This document shows positions 43,745 to 51,142 of a stretch of DNA of 64,000 nucleotides, piece by piece. Within the stretch, counting starts at the first letter, position 1, and every line of letters starts with the position of its first letter. Below the pieces are notes generated by a model that saw only the letters and a program-made list of their open reading frames with translations, was not told the DNA's origin and made no database searches. The stretch is from contig JABARQ010000047.1 of assembly GCA_019186985.1 (NCBI GenBank), positions 124,001-188,000 on the forward strand. The letters run 5' to 3'. The position numbers were made by a program, and so were the translations under genes. The DNA comes from Prosthecobacter sp. Lineage in GTDB: Bacteria; Verrucomicrobiota; Verrucomicrobiia; Verrucomicrobiales; Verrucomicrobiaceae.

Positions 43745-43797
43745 AAAACATTGTGACGCAGCCGCCCTTCCGCGTACTCCGGTATGACGAACAAATT

Positions 43798-44496
43798 ATG
43801 AGCAAAATCCTGGTGGTCGATGATGAGCCGGACATTTCCGAACTGATCTCCCTGCACCTGATGCGGGAGGGGCACGAGTGCATCTGCATCACCAACGGCC
43901 TCGAGGTCATGCCCACGGCCCTGGCCCAGGAGCCCGACCTCATCGTGCTCGACCTCATGCTGCCCGGCCAGGACGGCATGTCCGCCTTCAAGCGCCTGCG
44001 GGCCGACACCCGCACCCGCAGCATCCCCGTCATCATGCTGACCGCCAAGACCCAGACCACCGACCGCATCAACGGCCTGGAGCTCGGCGCCGACGACTAC
44101 CTGACCAAGCCCTTCTCACCACGCGAGCTGGCCCTGCGCATCACCGCCATCCTGCGCCGCACCAAGAAGATCACCCACGTCTCCGAAATGAAGACCGGGG
44201 ACTTCCACCTTGACCGGAAGAACATGAAGTTCTACCACAAGGGGCAGCCCATCGACCTCACGACCACGGAGTTCAAGCTCCTGGCCGTGCTCCTGGAGAA
44301 CACCAGCGCCGTCCACACCCGCGCCGAGCTCCTCCGCGAGGTCTGGGGCTACTCCGACGACGTGGCCACACGCACCCTCGACACCCACATCAAGCGCCTC
44401 CGGGAAAAGCTCGGCGAGGCCGGCAGGCATGTGGTGACCGTGCGCGGCACCGGCTACCAGTTTGTCATGGAGGCCCCCGCCACCCTCGCTGCATGA
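43798..44496 (+). CDS. phoB: PhoB-type phosphate response regulator
   Basis: ATG at 43798 (MSKILVVDDEPD) gives 232 residues; the longer frame is leader. The receiver has DDE at 8-10, Asp52 (LIVLDLMLPG), the Thr/Lys pair (MLTAKTQ, TKPF). The OmpR-type winged helix has TTTEFKLLAVLLENTSAVHTRAELLREVWG and the recognition part RTLDTHIKRLREKLGE, ending VRGTGYQF. It activates phosphate-starvation genes once phosphorylated by PhoR. phoR follows 111 bases later. A Pho-box-like sequence upstream predicts autoregulation. Confidence 0.88.
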   Translation: MSKILVVDDEPDISELISLHLMREGHECICITNGLEVMPTALAQEPDLIVLDLMLPGQDGMSAFKRLRADTRTRSIPVIMLTAKTQTTDRINGLELGADDYLTKPFSPRELALRITAILRRTKKITHVSEMKTGDFHLDRKNMKFYHKGQPIDLTTTEFKLLAVLLENTSAVHTRAELLREVWGYSDDVATRTLDTHIKRLREKLGEAGRHVVTVRGTGYQFVMEAPATLAA

Positions 44497-44607
44497 AGGG
44501 GTGAAAAATGGAAGATGGCAGGTGCCGGAGGACGAATAGGATTCAGCCGTGTATGACTTGCTCCTGATCCCTCCTGTCGTACAACCGCCCTGTCCCGCCC
44601 TTCCCCG

Positions 44608-45879
44608 ATGACCCTGCTTCTCTCCGCCGCCCTTCTCGCGCTCGCCGCATGGATGTGGCAGCGCGAAAAGAAATGGCGCCGCCGCATGGAGCGCGTCACC
44701 CAGGCCGCCGGCCTCCGGGCCTTTGAGGCGGACAGGCTCGCCGCCAGGTTCATCGGCCTCAAGGAGGGCAACGCCGCCCTGATCAAGGAGGAATACCTGC
44801 GCCGCCTGTTCGAGTCCCTGCTTCATGAAATCCGCCAGGGCGTCGCCATCGTCGACGAGCAGATGCGCATCAAGTTCGTCAACCGCACCCTCGCCCATCT
44901 CTTCCACAAGACCGCCATCCAGCGCGGCCGCACCCTCATCGAGGAGCTTCACGACCACCAGGTCACCAGCATCGTCCAGTCCGCCCTCGCCGACCAGCGC
45001 CGCACCGTCCGCGAGGTGGAGATCACCAGCGCCTCCGGCCTCAACGGCCGCGGCAGCCGCCATTTCCTCATCGAGGCCGCCCCCCTGCCCGCCAAGGCCG
45101 AACGCGGCGCCTGGCTCATGATCCACGACATCACCGAGCAGGTCATGGCCGACCAGGTGCGCAAGGACTTCGTCGCCAACGCCTCCCACGAGCTCCGCAC
45201 GCCCCTCACCCTCATCAACGGCTACATCGAGACCCTGCAGAGCGGCGTCCTCAAGGATGAAGCCGCCCTCCAGCGCTGCTACGACATCATGGAGAAGCAT
45301 GGCAAGCGCATCATCCGCATCATCGAGGACATGCTCGCCATCTCCAAGCTGGAAAACGGCAGTTCCGCCCTCAACCTCGAGCCCTTCACCGTCCGCGGCT
45401 GCGTCCAGGACGCCCTCGACCACCTCGCGCCCATGCTCGAAGGCCGCGACACCCGCATCGAGCTCGACTTCCCCGCCGACGGCGGCCACATGCACGGCGA
45501 CCGTTTCTACTGGGACCAGGTCTTCACCAACCTCATCGAAAACGCCCTCAAGGAAAACCCGAACCCCGGCCTCGTGATCAAGGTCGGAGGCCGCTGGTAC
45601 GCCGACCACTGCGTCATCAGCGTCAGCGACAACGGCATCGGCATCGCCGCCCACGACCTGCCCTTCGTCTTCAAGCGCTTCTACCGCGGCCACAAGCATC
45701 ACAGCCCCGAGATCAAGGGCACCGGCCTCGGCCTCAGCATCGTCCGCCGCACCATCGAGGCCCATGGAGGCACCATCGACCTCGCCAGCACCCCGGGCGT
45801 CGAAACCACCTTCACCATGCGCCTGCCCCTGCACCTCCAGCCCGCCTCGGAGGCTGCGGAAAAGTCGGCCTGCTGCTGA
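44608..45879 (+). CDS. phoR: PhoR-type phosphate sensor histidine kinase
   Basis: This 423-residue protein has one N-terminal hydrophobic helix (LLLSAALLALAAWMW), so it is membrane-anchored with almost no periplasmic part, as in PhoR. A PAS-like domain is at about 80-175 (RIKFVNRTLAHLFHKT), then the HisKA H-box DFVANASHELRTPLTL, N-box TNLIENALKENP, and G-boxes DNGIGIAAHDL and GTGLGLSIVRRTIE. PAS-bearing PhoR senses phosphate through PhoU and the Pst transporter. It ends with a Cys pair (ACC), which is unusual. No pst genes are in the window. Confidence 0.87.
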   Translation: MTLLLSAALLALAAWMWQREKKWRRRMERVTQAAGLRAFEADRLAARFIGLKEGNAALIKEEYLRRLFESLLHEIRQGVAIVDEQMRIKFVNRTLAHLFHKTAIQRGRTLIEELHDHQVTSIVQSALADQRRTVREVEITSASGLNGRGSRHFLIEAAPLPAKAERGAWLMIHDITEQVMADQVRKDFVANASHELRTPLTLINGYIETLQSGVLKDEAALQRCYDIMEKHGKRIIRIIEDMLAISKLENGSSALNLEPFTVRGCVQDALDHLAPMLEGRDTRIELDFPADGGHMHGDRFYWDQVFTNLIENALKENPNPGLVIKVGGRWYADHCVISVSDNGIGIAAHDLPFVFKRFYRGHKHHSPEIKGTGLGLSIVRRTIEAHGGTIDLASTPGVETTFTMRLPLHLQPASEAAEKSACC

Positions 45880-45984
45880 AGCTGCGGATTTCAGCCGGTT
45901 TTCAGCCGGAGGCGGAAAGCGCTGGACGCATCACCCCGTCTTACGTCAGCATCCGTTTCTCAACCTGCCCATAACCACCCCACC

Positions 45985-46995
45985 ATGCTCCGCCGCACCC
46001 TGATTGCCTCCCTGGCCGCCCTGTCCTACACCACCTGCCCCGCCGCCGACCTTTCCGTCACCTACGAACCCGCCGGCCAGGCCCGCGGCAGGCATGTCGT
46101 CCTCATCGCCGGCGATGAGGAATACCGCAGCGAGGAAGCCCTGCCCCAGCTCGGCAAGATTCTCAGCCAGCGCCACGGCTTCAAATGCACCGTCCTCTTC
46201 TCCGCCGAGGACGACGGCACCATCAGCCCGGACAAGGGGGAGAGCCTGACCAACCCGGCCGCCCTCGACAGCGCCGACGCCATCATCATGCTCATCCGCT
46301 TCCGTCACTGGAATGAAGAGGCCCTCGCCAAATTTGAAGCCGCCATCAACCGCGGCGTGCCCGTCATCGGCCTGCGCACCAGCACCCACGCCTTCTCCGG
46401 CATCCCCAAGGACAGCAGATACGCCGCCTGGAACTGGAACAACGCCGGCGGCTGGGGACGCAGGGTCCTCGGCGAAACCTGGGTCAGCCACTGGGGCAGG
46501 CATAAGTTCGAGGCCACCCAGGGCGTGATCGAACAGGCAAACGCAGGCGACTCCCTGCTGCGTGGGGTGACCGATGTCTTCGGCACCACCGACGTCTATG
46601 AAGCCGCCCCGCCCGCCGATGCGAAAATCCTCCTCCGCGGCAGGGTGCTCTCCGGCATGACCCCGGACTCCGCCCCAGCCGAAGGCCGCAAGGCCAACGC
46701 CGCCAAGGTCGAACAGGGCCTCAACGACCCTATGATGCCCATCGCCTGGACCCGCCTCGTCAAAAACGACGCCGGAACCGAGAACAAGGTGCTCTGCACC
46801 ACCATGGGCGCCGCCACCGACCTCACCAACGAAAGCCTTCGCCGCCTCATCGTGAACGGCGTCTTCTGGGGCCTCGGCCTCGAGGTGCCCGAAAAGGCCG
46901 ACGTGGCCCTCGTCGGTGACTACAACCCGACCCCCTACGGCTTCAAGGGCTACCAGAAAGGCGTGCAGGTCGGCACGCATGTCCTGCGTCAATAA
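45985..46995 (+). CDS. ThuA-like secreted protein
   Basis: This 336-residue protein has a signal peptide (IASLAALSYTTCPAA). The body is the ThuA-like glutamine-amidotransferase-fold domain (trehalose-utilisation ThuA): HVVLIAGDEEYRSEEALPQL, LDSADAIIMLIRFRHWNEEAL, GVPVIGLRTSTHAF, EATQGVIEQANAGDSLLRGV, MPIAWTRLVKND. ThuA proteins act in disaccharide metabolism, possibly on 3-keto sugars, and in Verrucomicrobiota many are secreted. The gene stands alone, with a strong terminator 35 bases after the stop. Confidence 0.78.
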   Translation: MLRRTLIASLAALSYTTCPAADLSVTYEPAGQARGRHVVLIAGDEEYRSEEALPQLGKILSQRHGFKCTVLFSAEDDGTISPDKGESLTNPAALDSADAIIMLIRFRHWNEEALAKFEAAINRGVPVIGLRTSTHAFSGIPKDSRYAAWNWNNAGGWGRRVLGETWVSHWGRHKFEATQGVIEQANAGDSLLRGVTDVFGTTDVYEAAPPADAKILLRGRVLSGMTPDSAPAEGRKANAAKVEQGLNDPMMPIAWTRLVKNDAGTENKVLCTTMGAATDLTNESLRRLIVNGVFWGLGLEVPEKADVALVGDYNPTPYGFKGYQKGVQVGTHVLRQ

Positions 46996-47029
46996 GGTCT
47001 TCTCGTTTCTGACGAATCGAATTCATCAA

Positions 47030-47072
47030 ACGGCCAGCTCCCGCAGAAGCGGAGGCTGGCCGTCTTTTTCTT
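47030..47072 (+). terminator. Rho-independent terminator of the ThuA-like gene
   Basis: ACGGCCAGC (47030-47038) pairs with GCTGGCCGT (47055-47063), a perfect 9-base stem with a 16-base loop, followed by CTTTTTCTTC. It ends plus-strand transcription 35 bases past the stop. The stem also lies just past the stop of the HAF-type gene read on the other strand, where the run of As would not favour release. Confidence 0.8.
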
Positions 47073-47083
47073 CACCGTTTTAA

Positions 47084-48205
47084 TCAGGGGTTCCGCACCC
47101 AGAGCACGGCATGACGGCTGCCGTCCGCACGGGTCATGACTCCGGCCACGTTGCCGTTTTCATCCACCGCGTAGGCGACAGAGCTGACAAAGCCCGCCGG
47201 CACAAAGGCCTGAAGGTCCGTGGCCTGGTAGGCGGCGTCCCAGACAATGGCGCGGGCCGGGCCGATGGCGGTGGTCCCCGTCGAAACCGTGGCATAACCA
47301 ACCACATAGGAACCCTTCACCTTCATGGCGTAGCTGCTCTCCAGAAGCGCCCCGTCCGCCGATGACATGTAGGGATGGATGTTCAGCGCGCTCGCCGCCG
47401 TCCCCGTCCACACATGGGCGTAGTTGAAGCGCCTGTTCTTGTTGCCCTTCGCGGCCTCCACACGCACCCGGATGTCGAAGCCCGCATAACCGGCCTGGCG
47501 CACGCCGTCCGTGCCGTTGGCAACCGACAGCACGGCGGTCTTCGGATGCAGCAGCGTCGCCTTGCTGGAACCGCGCCAGAAGGCGGCGTTGGCGCCGCCC
47601 TTGTTCACAAACCCCACCTGCATCCCAAGGGCGACATCGAACACATTCGCATCCGCCCCGACGTCCACCACGGTGCCGGAGGCGATGTTCCAGACGAGCC
47701 CGTGGGCGCTGCCTGCCGCCGTTCCATCCCTGTTCATGCCGATGGCCGAGCCCACGATCTGCACTCCGTCAGTCGCATTGGCCTGGCCGCCCAGATGACT
47801 GAAGGGAATCGTCAGCTGGGTCACCGCCCCCGTGTCCACGCTCCAGGCCAGGGGCACGTTGCGGTTTCCGGTCAAGGTGCCTGCACCCGACCCGACAAGC
47901 AGGTCCGCCGACATGCCGTTGACCTGGGAGCGAGCCCCGGCATCCGCGAGGAAGCCCGGGTGCAGGTCCACCGGACCATCCCCCGTCCAAAGCACCGCCC
48001 TGCCGCTGAAGGCGTTGGGAACGGAGCCTGCGTAACCCGCCGCAAGTCCTCCGGCGGCGGCCTGCGCCGAGCCGGAGCCGGCAGGCGTGAGGTCAATCGC
48101 TGTGTAGCCTGTCTGGGCGGATGCCGGACAGGCCAGCAGGGCGGCGGCGACAAGAGCCAGTGCGCTGGCGTCCAGCGCATGAACGAGGGGATGTTGGATC
48201 TTCAT
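47084..48205 (-). CDS. Secreted protein with HAF-like extracellular repeats
   Basis: This 373-residue protein has a signal peptide (LALVAAALLACPASAQ). Blocks such as YTAIDLTPAGSGSAQAAAGGLAAGYAG, WTGDGPVDLHPG, AHGLVWNIASGTVVDVG, ARAIVWDAAYQATDLQAFV and GNVAGVMTRADGSRHAVLW repeat with the AxxW/G-x-x-A pattern of 'HAF' extracellular repeats, which form a beta propeller. The role is likely extracellular and structural or adhesive. It is preceded by a 12-base perfect hairpin and, at 80 bases, by the shared GTAAC-N5-GGT element. Confidence 0.7.
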   Translation of the reverse strand: MKIQHPLVHALDASALALVAAALLACPASAQTGYTAIDLTPAGSGSAQAAAGGLAAGYAGSVPNAFSGRAVLWTGDGPVDLHPGFLADAGARSQVNGMSADLLVGSGAGTLTGNRNVPLAWSVDTGAVTQLTIPFSHLGGQANATDGVQIVGSAIGMNRDGTAAGSAHGLVWNIASGTVVDVGADANVFDVALGMQVGFVNKGGANAAFWRGSSKATLLHPKTAVLSVANGTDGVRQAGYAGFDIRVRVEAAKGNKNRRFNYAHVWTGTAASALNIHPYMSSADGALLESSYAMKVKGSYVVGYATVSTGTTAIGPARAIVWDAAYQATDLQAFVPAGFVSSVAYAVDENGNVAGVMTRADGSRHAVLWVRNP

Positions 48206-48219
48206 GATGTTTCGGTTTG

Positions 48220-48248
48220 TTGACTGCGTCCGTCATGGACGCAGTCAA
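48220..48248 (-). repeat. Perfect 12-bp hairpin in the 5' leader of the HAF-like gene
   Basis: TTGACTGCGTCC (48220-48231) and GGACGCAGTCAA (48237-48248) pair over all 12 bases with a 5-base loop. It lies 15 bases upstream of the start codon and downstream of the shared element, so it would be in the mRNA leader. No T-run follows on either strand. Confidence 0.6.
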
Positions 48249-48284
48249 GCATCCCTGTCCCGCACTGAAGACTCAAAACCTGTG

Positions 48285-48305
48285 CCGTAACCAATTGGTC
48301 GGAAT
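48285..48305 (-). promoter_or_regulatory. Shared GTAAC-N5-GGT element, copy 1 (HAF-like gene)
   Basis: On the plus strand: CCGTAACCAATTGG followed by TCGGAAT. The core GTAAC-CAATT-GGT is intact. The gene-proximal edge is 80 bases from the start at 48205, and the orientation relative to the gene is as in the other copies. Confidence 0.65.
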
Positions 48306-48333
48306 AAGACGCCGCCGGCGCCACGCCCCTCCT

Positions 48334-49575
48334 TCAGGAATCACGTCCGCTGCGCAGCAGCAGCCAGAGCAAGGCCGCCACGACGTAGAGCGCACCAAAG
48401 GCCCCCAGCACCGCATCCCATCCTCCCCCGTGCGCGATGAGCCAGGGCACGATGACCGGAAAGCTGGCCGCCCCGAGGTTTCCGCACATGTTCGTGATCG
48501 CGCTCCAGGTCGCCGGGTGAGCCCCGCCGAAGGTCATCAAGGTCGCGGAATAACAAGGATTGACCACACCGGCGCAGTACATGCCGGCGCTGATCACCAG
48601 CACCGCCAGCACCGGGTCGGAAACCTTCCAGGCGGCGAAGATCAGCACCGCGCAGAGCAGCAGGGCCGTCATCGCCATGCCCTGGCGCGCGGCCCTCCGG
48701 CTCTGCGTCCGCCGCAGCAGCGCGTCAGAGACCACGCCTCCTGAAAATCCGCCCGCGACATCGGCCAGCAGCGGCAGCGTGGTCAGCCAGGCCGACTTCA
48801 CCAGCGCCATGCCGCGCGCCTCCTGAAGGTAGGTCGCAAACCAGCTCGCAAAAAAGATGTAGCCCGCCGCGCGGCAGAACTGCTGCAGGCAGAGCAGCCA
48901 CAGCGCCGGATCGGCCGCAAGCCCCCGCCAGGAAAGCACCCCGGCCTCCTTCGCATCCGCCGCATGCGCACCAATCAGCTCCCGCTCCGCCGTATTCACC
49001 GCAGGATGCAGGGCCGGCTCGTCACGGTGCCACCACGCAAAGCCAAGCGCCCACAGCAGGCCAGGCAGCGCATAAATCACAAACATCCAGCGCCAGCCGC
49101 AGCTCAGGATCAGCGCCGCCGTCAGGGGCGCGGCCACAATGCTGCCCACCGACATGGAGCCGCTGAACAGGCCCGCCGCAGTGGCCTGCGCCGTCCTCGG
49201 AAACCAGCACGCCATCACGCTCACGCCCACCGGCACCAGCCCCGCCTGCGCCACTCCCATCAAGGCCCGTGAGGCCGTCATCCAGCCAAGCTCGCCCAGT
49301 GCTAGGCCCGCTGTCGCCAGCGACCACAGCACGGCATAAAGCGGCAGCGCCCACCGCGCCCCCAGCCGCCTCGCCAGCACCGCCGCTGGAACCTGGCACA
49401 GCGCGTACGGCCAGAAGAAGGCGCTCATCATCATCCCCGACTGCTCCTTGCTCAGCCCCAGCTCCGCCCGGATCGTGCTCTCCGCAGGCGCCACGCCGTT
49501 CCTCACAAAATAGGCCAGGGCCGCCGCCGTGCAGAGGCCGGTCAGAACCAGAAAGCGTGCTCGGCTGGGTTTCAT
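48334..49575 (-). CDS. MFS transporter, anion:cation symporter type
   Basis: ATG at 49575 (MKPSRARFLVLTGLC) gives 413 residues. It has 12 predicted membrane helices. MFS features include the first-loop segment LGLSKEQSGMMMSAFFWPYALCQVPAAVLARRLGARW (helix 2 with the charged end), and DALLRRTQSRRAARQG in the loop before helix 8. Within the family it resembles the ACS group (hexuronate, phthalate, galactarate or glucarate transporters). The substrate is probably a sugar acid or aromatic acid. Two stretches (ALYVVAALLWLLL and others) complete the pattern. It converges with no gene and precedes the TSP3-type gene. Confidence 0.8.
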   Translation of the reverse strand: MKPSRARFLVLTGLCTAAALAYFVRNGVAPAESTIRAELGLSKEQSGMMMSAFFWPYALCQVPAAVLARRLGARWALPLYAVLWSLATAGLALGELGWMTASRALMGVAQAGLVPVGVSVMACWFPRTAQATAAGLFSGSMSVGSIVAAPLTAALILSCGWRWMFVIYALPGLLWALGFAWWHRDEPALHPAVNTAERELIGAHAADAKEAGVLSWRGLAADPALWLLCLQQFCRAAGYIFFASWFATYLQEARGMALVKSAWLTTLPLLADVAGGFSGGVVSDALLRRTQSRRAARQGMAMTALLLCAVLIFAAWKVSDPVLAVLVISAGMYCAGVVNPCYSATLMTFGGAHPATWSAITNMCGNLGAASFPVIVPWLIAHGGGWDAVLGAFGALYVVAALLWLLLRSGRDS

Positions 49576-49650
49576 CCAAGGAAAGACGTCGCCAACCCGG
49601 CGTCTCAAGCAGGGAAACCCAGGCTTTCACGCCTTCGCCCCGGCTCTTGC

Positions 49651-51048
49651 TCAAGGTGCGGGCGGCGTGGGCAGCACTCCGGAAAACAGCACCGTGGAGC
49701 CTTCGCTGATGATGATGCTCTGGCCTACCGTGGAAAAATCCAGCGGCAGATCGGATCCGCCGGGGTTGATCTTGAAGGTCAGCACCCCTGAATCACCGCC
49801 GATGGTGATCGTGCCTCGCAGCACGTCGGTGACGAGCAGCTTGTAGTCGCCTGCTGGAAAATCCTCCAGCTCAACCTGGAGCTTGACCGGGCCGTTGCCG
49901 CCGAACTCCAGCTCTGCCTTGGCCTCAGCGCCGGCAGGCGCCGCTCCCGCAGCTGCAAGCTCCACCGCACGGGAGCCGCTTCCGCCGATCTTCGTGCTGT
50001 CGGGCACCGTGGGCATGATGCCGCTGAAATAATCCTGCCCGTCCCGCCGGATCACGACGGGCTGGCCGGCAACTTCAAAATCAAGCAGGACGGCGTCTCC
50101 CGAAGGCGTCGTCTTGAAGACCCTGTCCCCGCCGCCGTCTTCGGAAAGCACGATCTGGCCCCTGGGCATGCCGCCAACAAAAAGTTCATAATTTCCTGCC
50201 GGCAGGTCGTCCACCTCGACCTTGAACCTGGCCGTGCCGGTGGCAAGCCGGCGGAACTTGGCCTTGGCCTCGCTTCCACCCGGGGCGGCCGCAAGGCGCG
50301 TGAGCTTCAGCTCAACCTCGGCCTCATCTTCATCCCCGGCATGCCCGGGCTCCTCGATGTCATCAACCCCGTCGTTGTCATCATCGTCATCGTACCGGTC
50401 CTCCGTGCCGTCACCGTCATCATCATGCTCCTCGGCGTCGTCATTGCGCCTGCCGTCGCCGTCTGTGTCGTCCTCGTCGGCATCCGCGTTTTTCCTGCCG
50501 TCGCCGTCGGTGTCATCGTCGCTGCCGTCCAGGCGTCCGTCACCGTCAATGTCCTGCTCCTCGGGATCGTCATCATCCCGGCCGTCGCCGTCGATGTCAT
50601 CCTCGTCATCGGAATCATCGTCCTTCCCGTCACCGTCAATGTCGCGCTCGGCGCCGCTGTCATCCTTCCGGTTGTCGCCGTCGATGTCGTCCTCCAGGTC
50701 GGAGTCATCCAGCCTGCCGTCACCATCGATGTCAGACTCCGCCAGGGAGTCGTCCGCAAGGCCGTCGTCATCAATGTCATCCTCGGCCGGGTTCTCGTTT
50801 TCAACGTGGTCGCCGATGTACTGCCCGGCATAAGGGCCCGTCTTGGCGATGCCTCCGTCGATGTTGCGGTCGAGCGCGTTCGGGATGCCGTCGTTGTCCA
50901 CGTCCGGGTCGACGATGTTGGGGATGCCGTCGCCGTCCAGGTCGGGAGCTGAACCGGCGGCGGGAAGATGGAGGCTCCAGCCGAGCATCGCCAGCGCAAC
51001 CAGGGCGTGCACCCACCGGCTGTTGAGGGTTGAAGGAATGAGTTTCAT
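49651..51048 (-). CDS. Secreted Asp-rich calcium-binding-type protein (thrombospondin type 3-like repeats)
   Basis: The start at ATG 51048 gives MKLIPSTLNSRWVHALVAL; a longer frame to 51441 runs antisense to the neighbouring gene and is rejected. Product 465 residues with a signal peptide (HALVALAMLGWSLHLPAAG). Residues 34-245 have about a dozen DxDxDGxxD repeats (DIDGDGRLDDSD, DTDGDGRRNDD), like EF-hand-like or thrombospondin type 3 calcium repeats. Residues 250-350 and 355-460 are two related beta domains sharing FKVEVDDLPAGNYELFVG / LQVELEDFPAGDYKLLVT and an FSG(I/V)(M/L)P ending, a tandem duplication. Weak shared element upstream. Confidence 0.75.
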   Translation of the reverse strand: MKLIPSTLNSRWVHALVALAMLGWSLHLPAAGSAPDLDGDGIPNIVDPDVDNDGIPNALDRNIDGGIAKTGPYAGQYIGDHVENENPAEDDIDDDGLADDSLAESDIDGDGRLDDSDLEDDIDGDNRKDDSGAERDIDGDGKDDDSDDEDDIDGDGRDDDDPEEQDIDGDGRLDGSDDDTDGDGRKNADADEDDTDGDGRRNDDAEEHDDDGDGTEDRYDDDDDNDGVDDIEEPGHAGDEDEAEVELKLTRLAAAPGGSEAKAKFRRLATGTARFKVEVDDLPAGNYELFVGGMPRGQIVLSEDGGGDRVFKTTPSGDAVLLDFEVAGQPVVIRRDGQDYFSGIMPTVPDSTKIGGSGSRAVELAAAGAAPAGAEAKAELEFGGNGPVKLQVELEDFPAGDYKLLVTDVLRGTITIGGDSGVLTFKINPGGSDLPLDFSTVGQSIIISEGSTVLFSGVLPTPPAP

Positions 51049-51114
51049 GGGAGCATTGTTGGTTGCGCTCGGCGCAGGACTAAGGTTCCGGCGGCCGTGC
51101 AGGCAAAGGGAATC

Positions 51115-51135
51115 AGGTAACGGAGTGGTCAGGAA
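51115..51135 (-). promoter_or_regulatory. Shared element, weak copy (TSP3-type gene)
   Basis: GTAACGGAGTGGTC on the plus strand (within 51117-51130) keeps the core GTAAC-N5-GGT but not the outer bases. The gene-proximal edge is 67 bases from the start at 51048, and the orientation matches the other copies. Confidence 0.4.
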
Positions 51136-51142
51136 GGGGATG

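Noticed and set aside
45935-45960. Possible shared element before the ThuA-like gene (CTTACG in a similar context)
   Set aside because: Core GTTACGG is missing and the spacing is off by one base.
50307-50830. Short-period repeats that look at first like a CRISPR or tandem array
   Set aside because: Period follows codons of the Asp-Gly repeats, no unique spacers occur, and the tract is within an intact gene.
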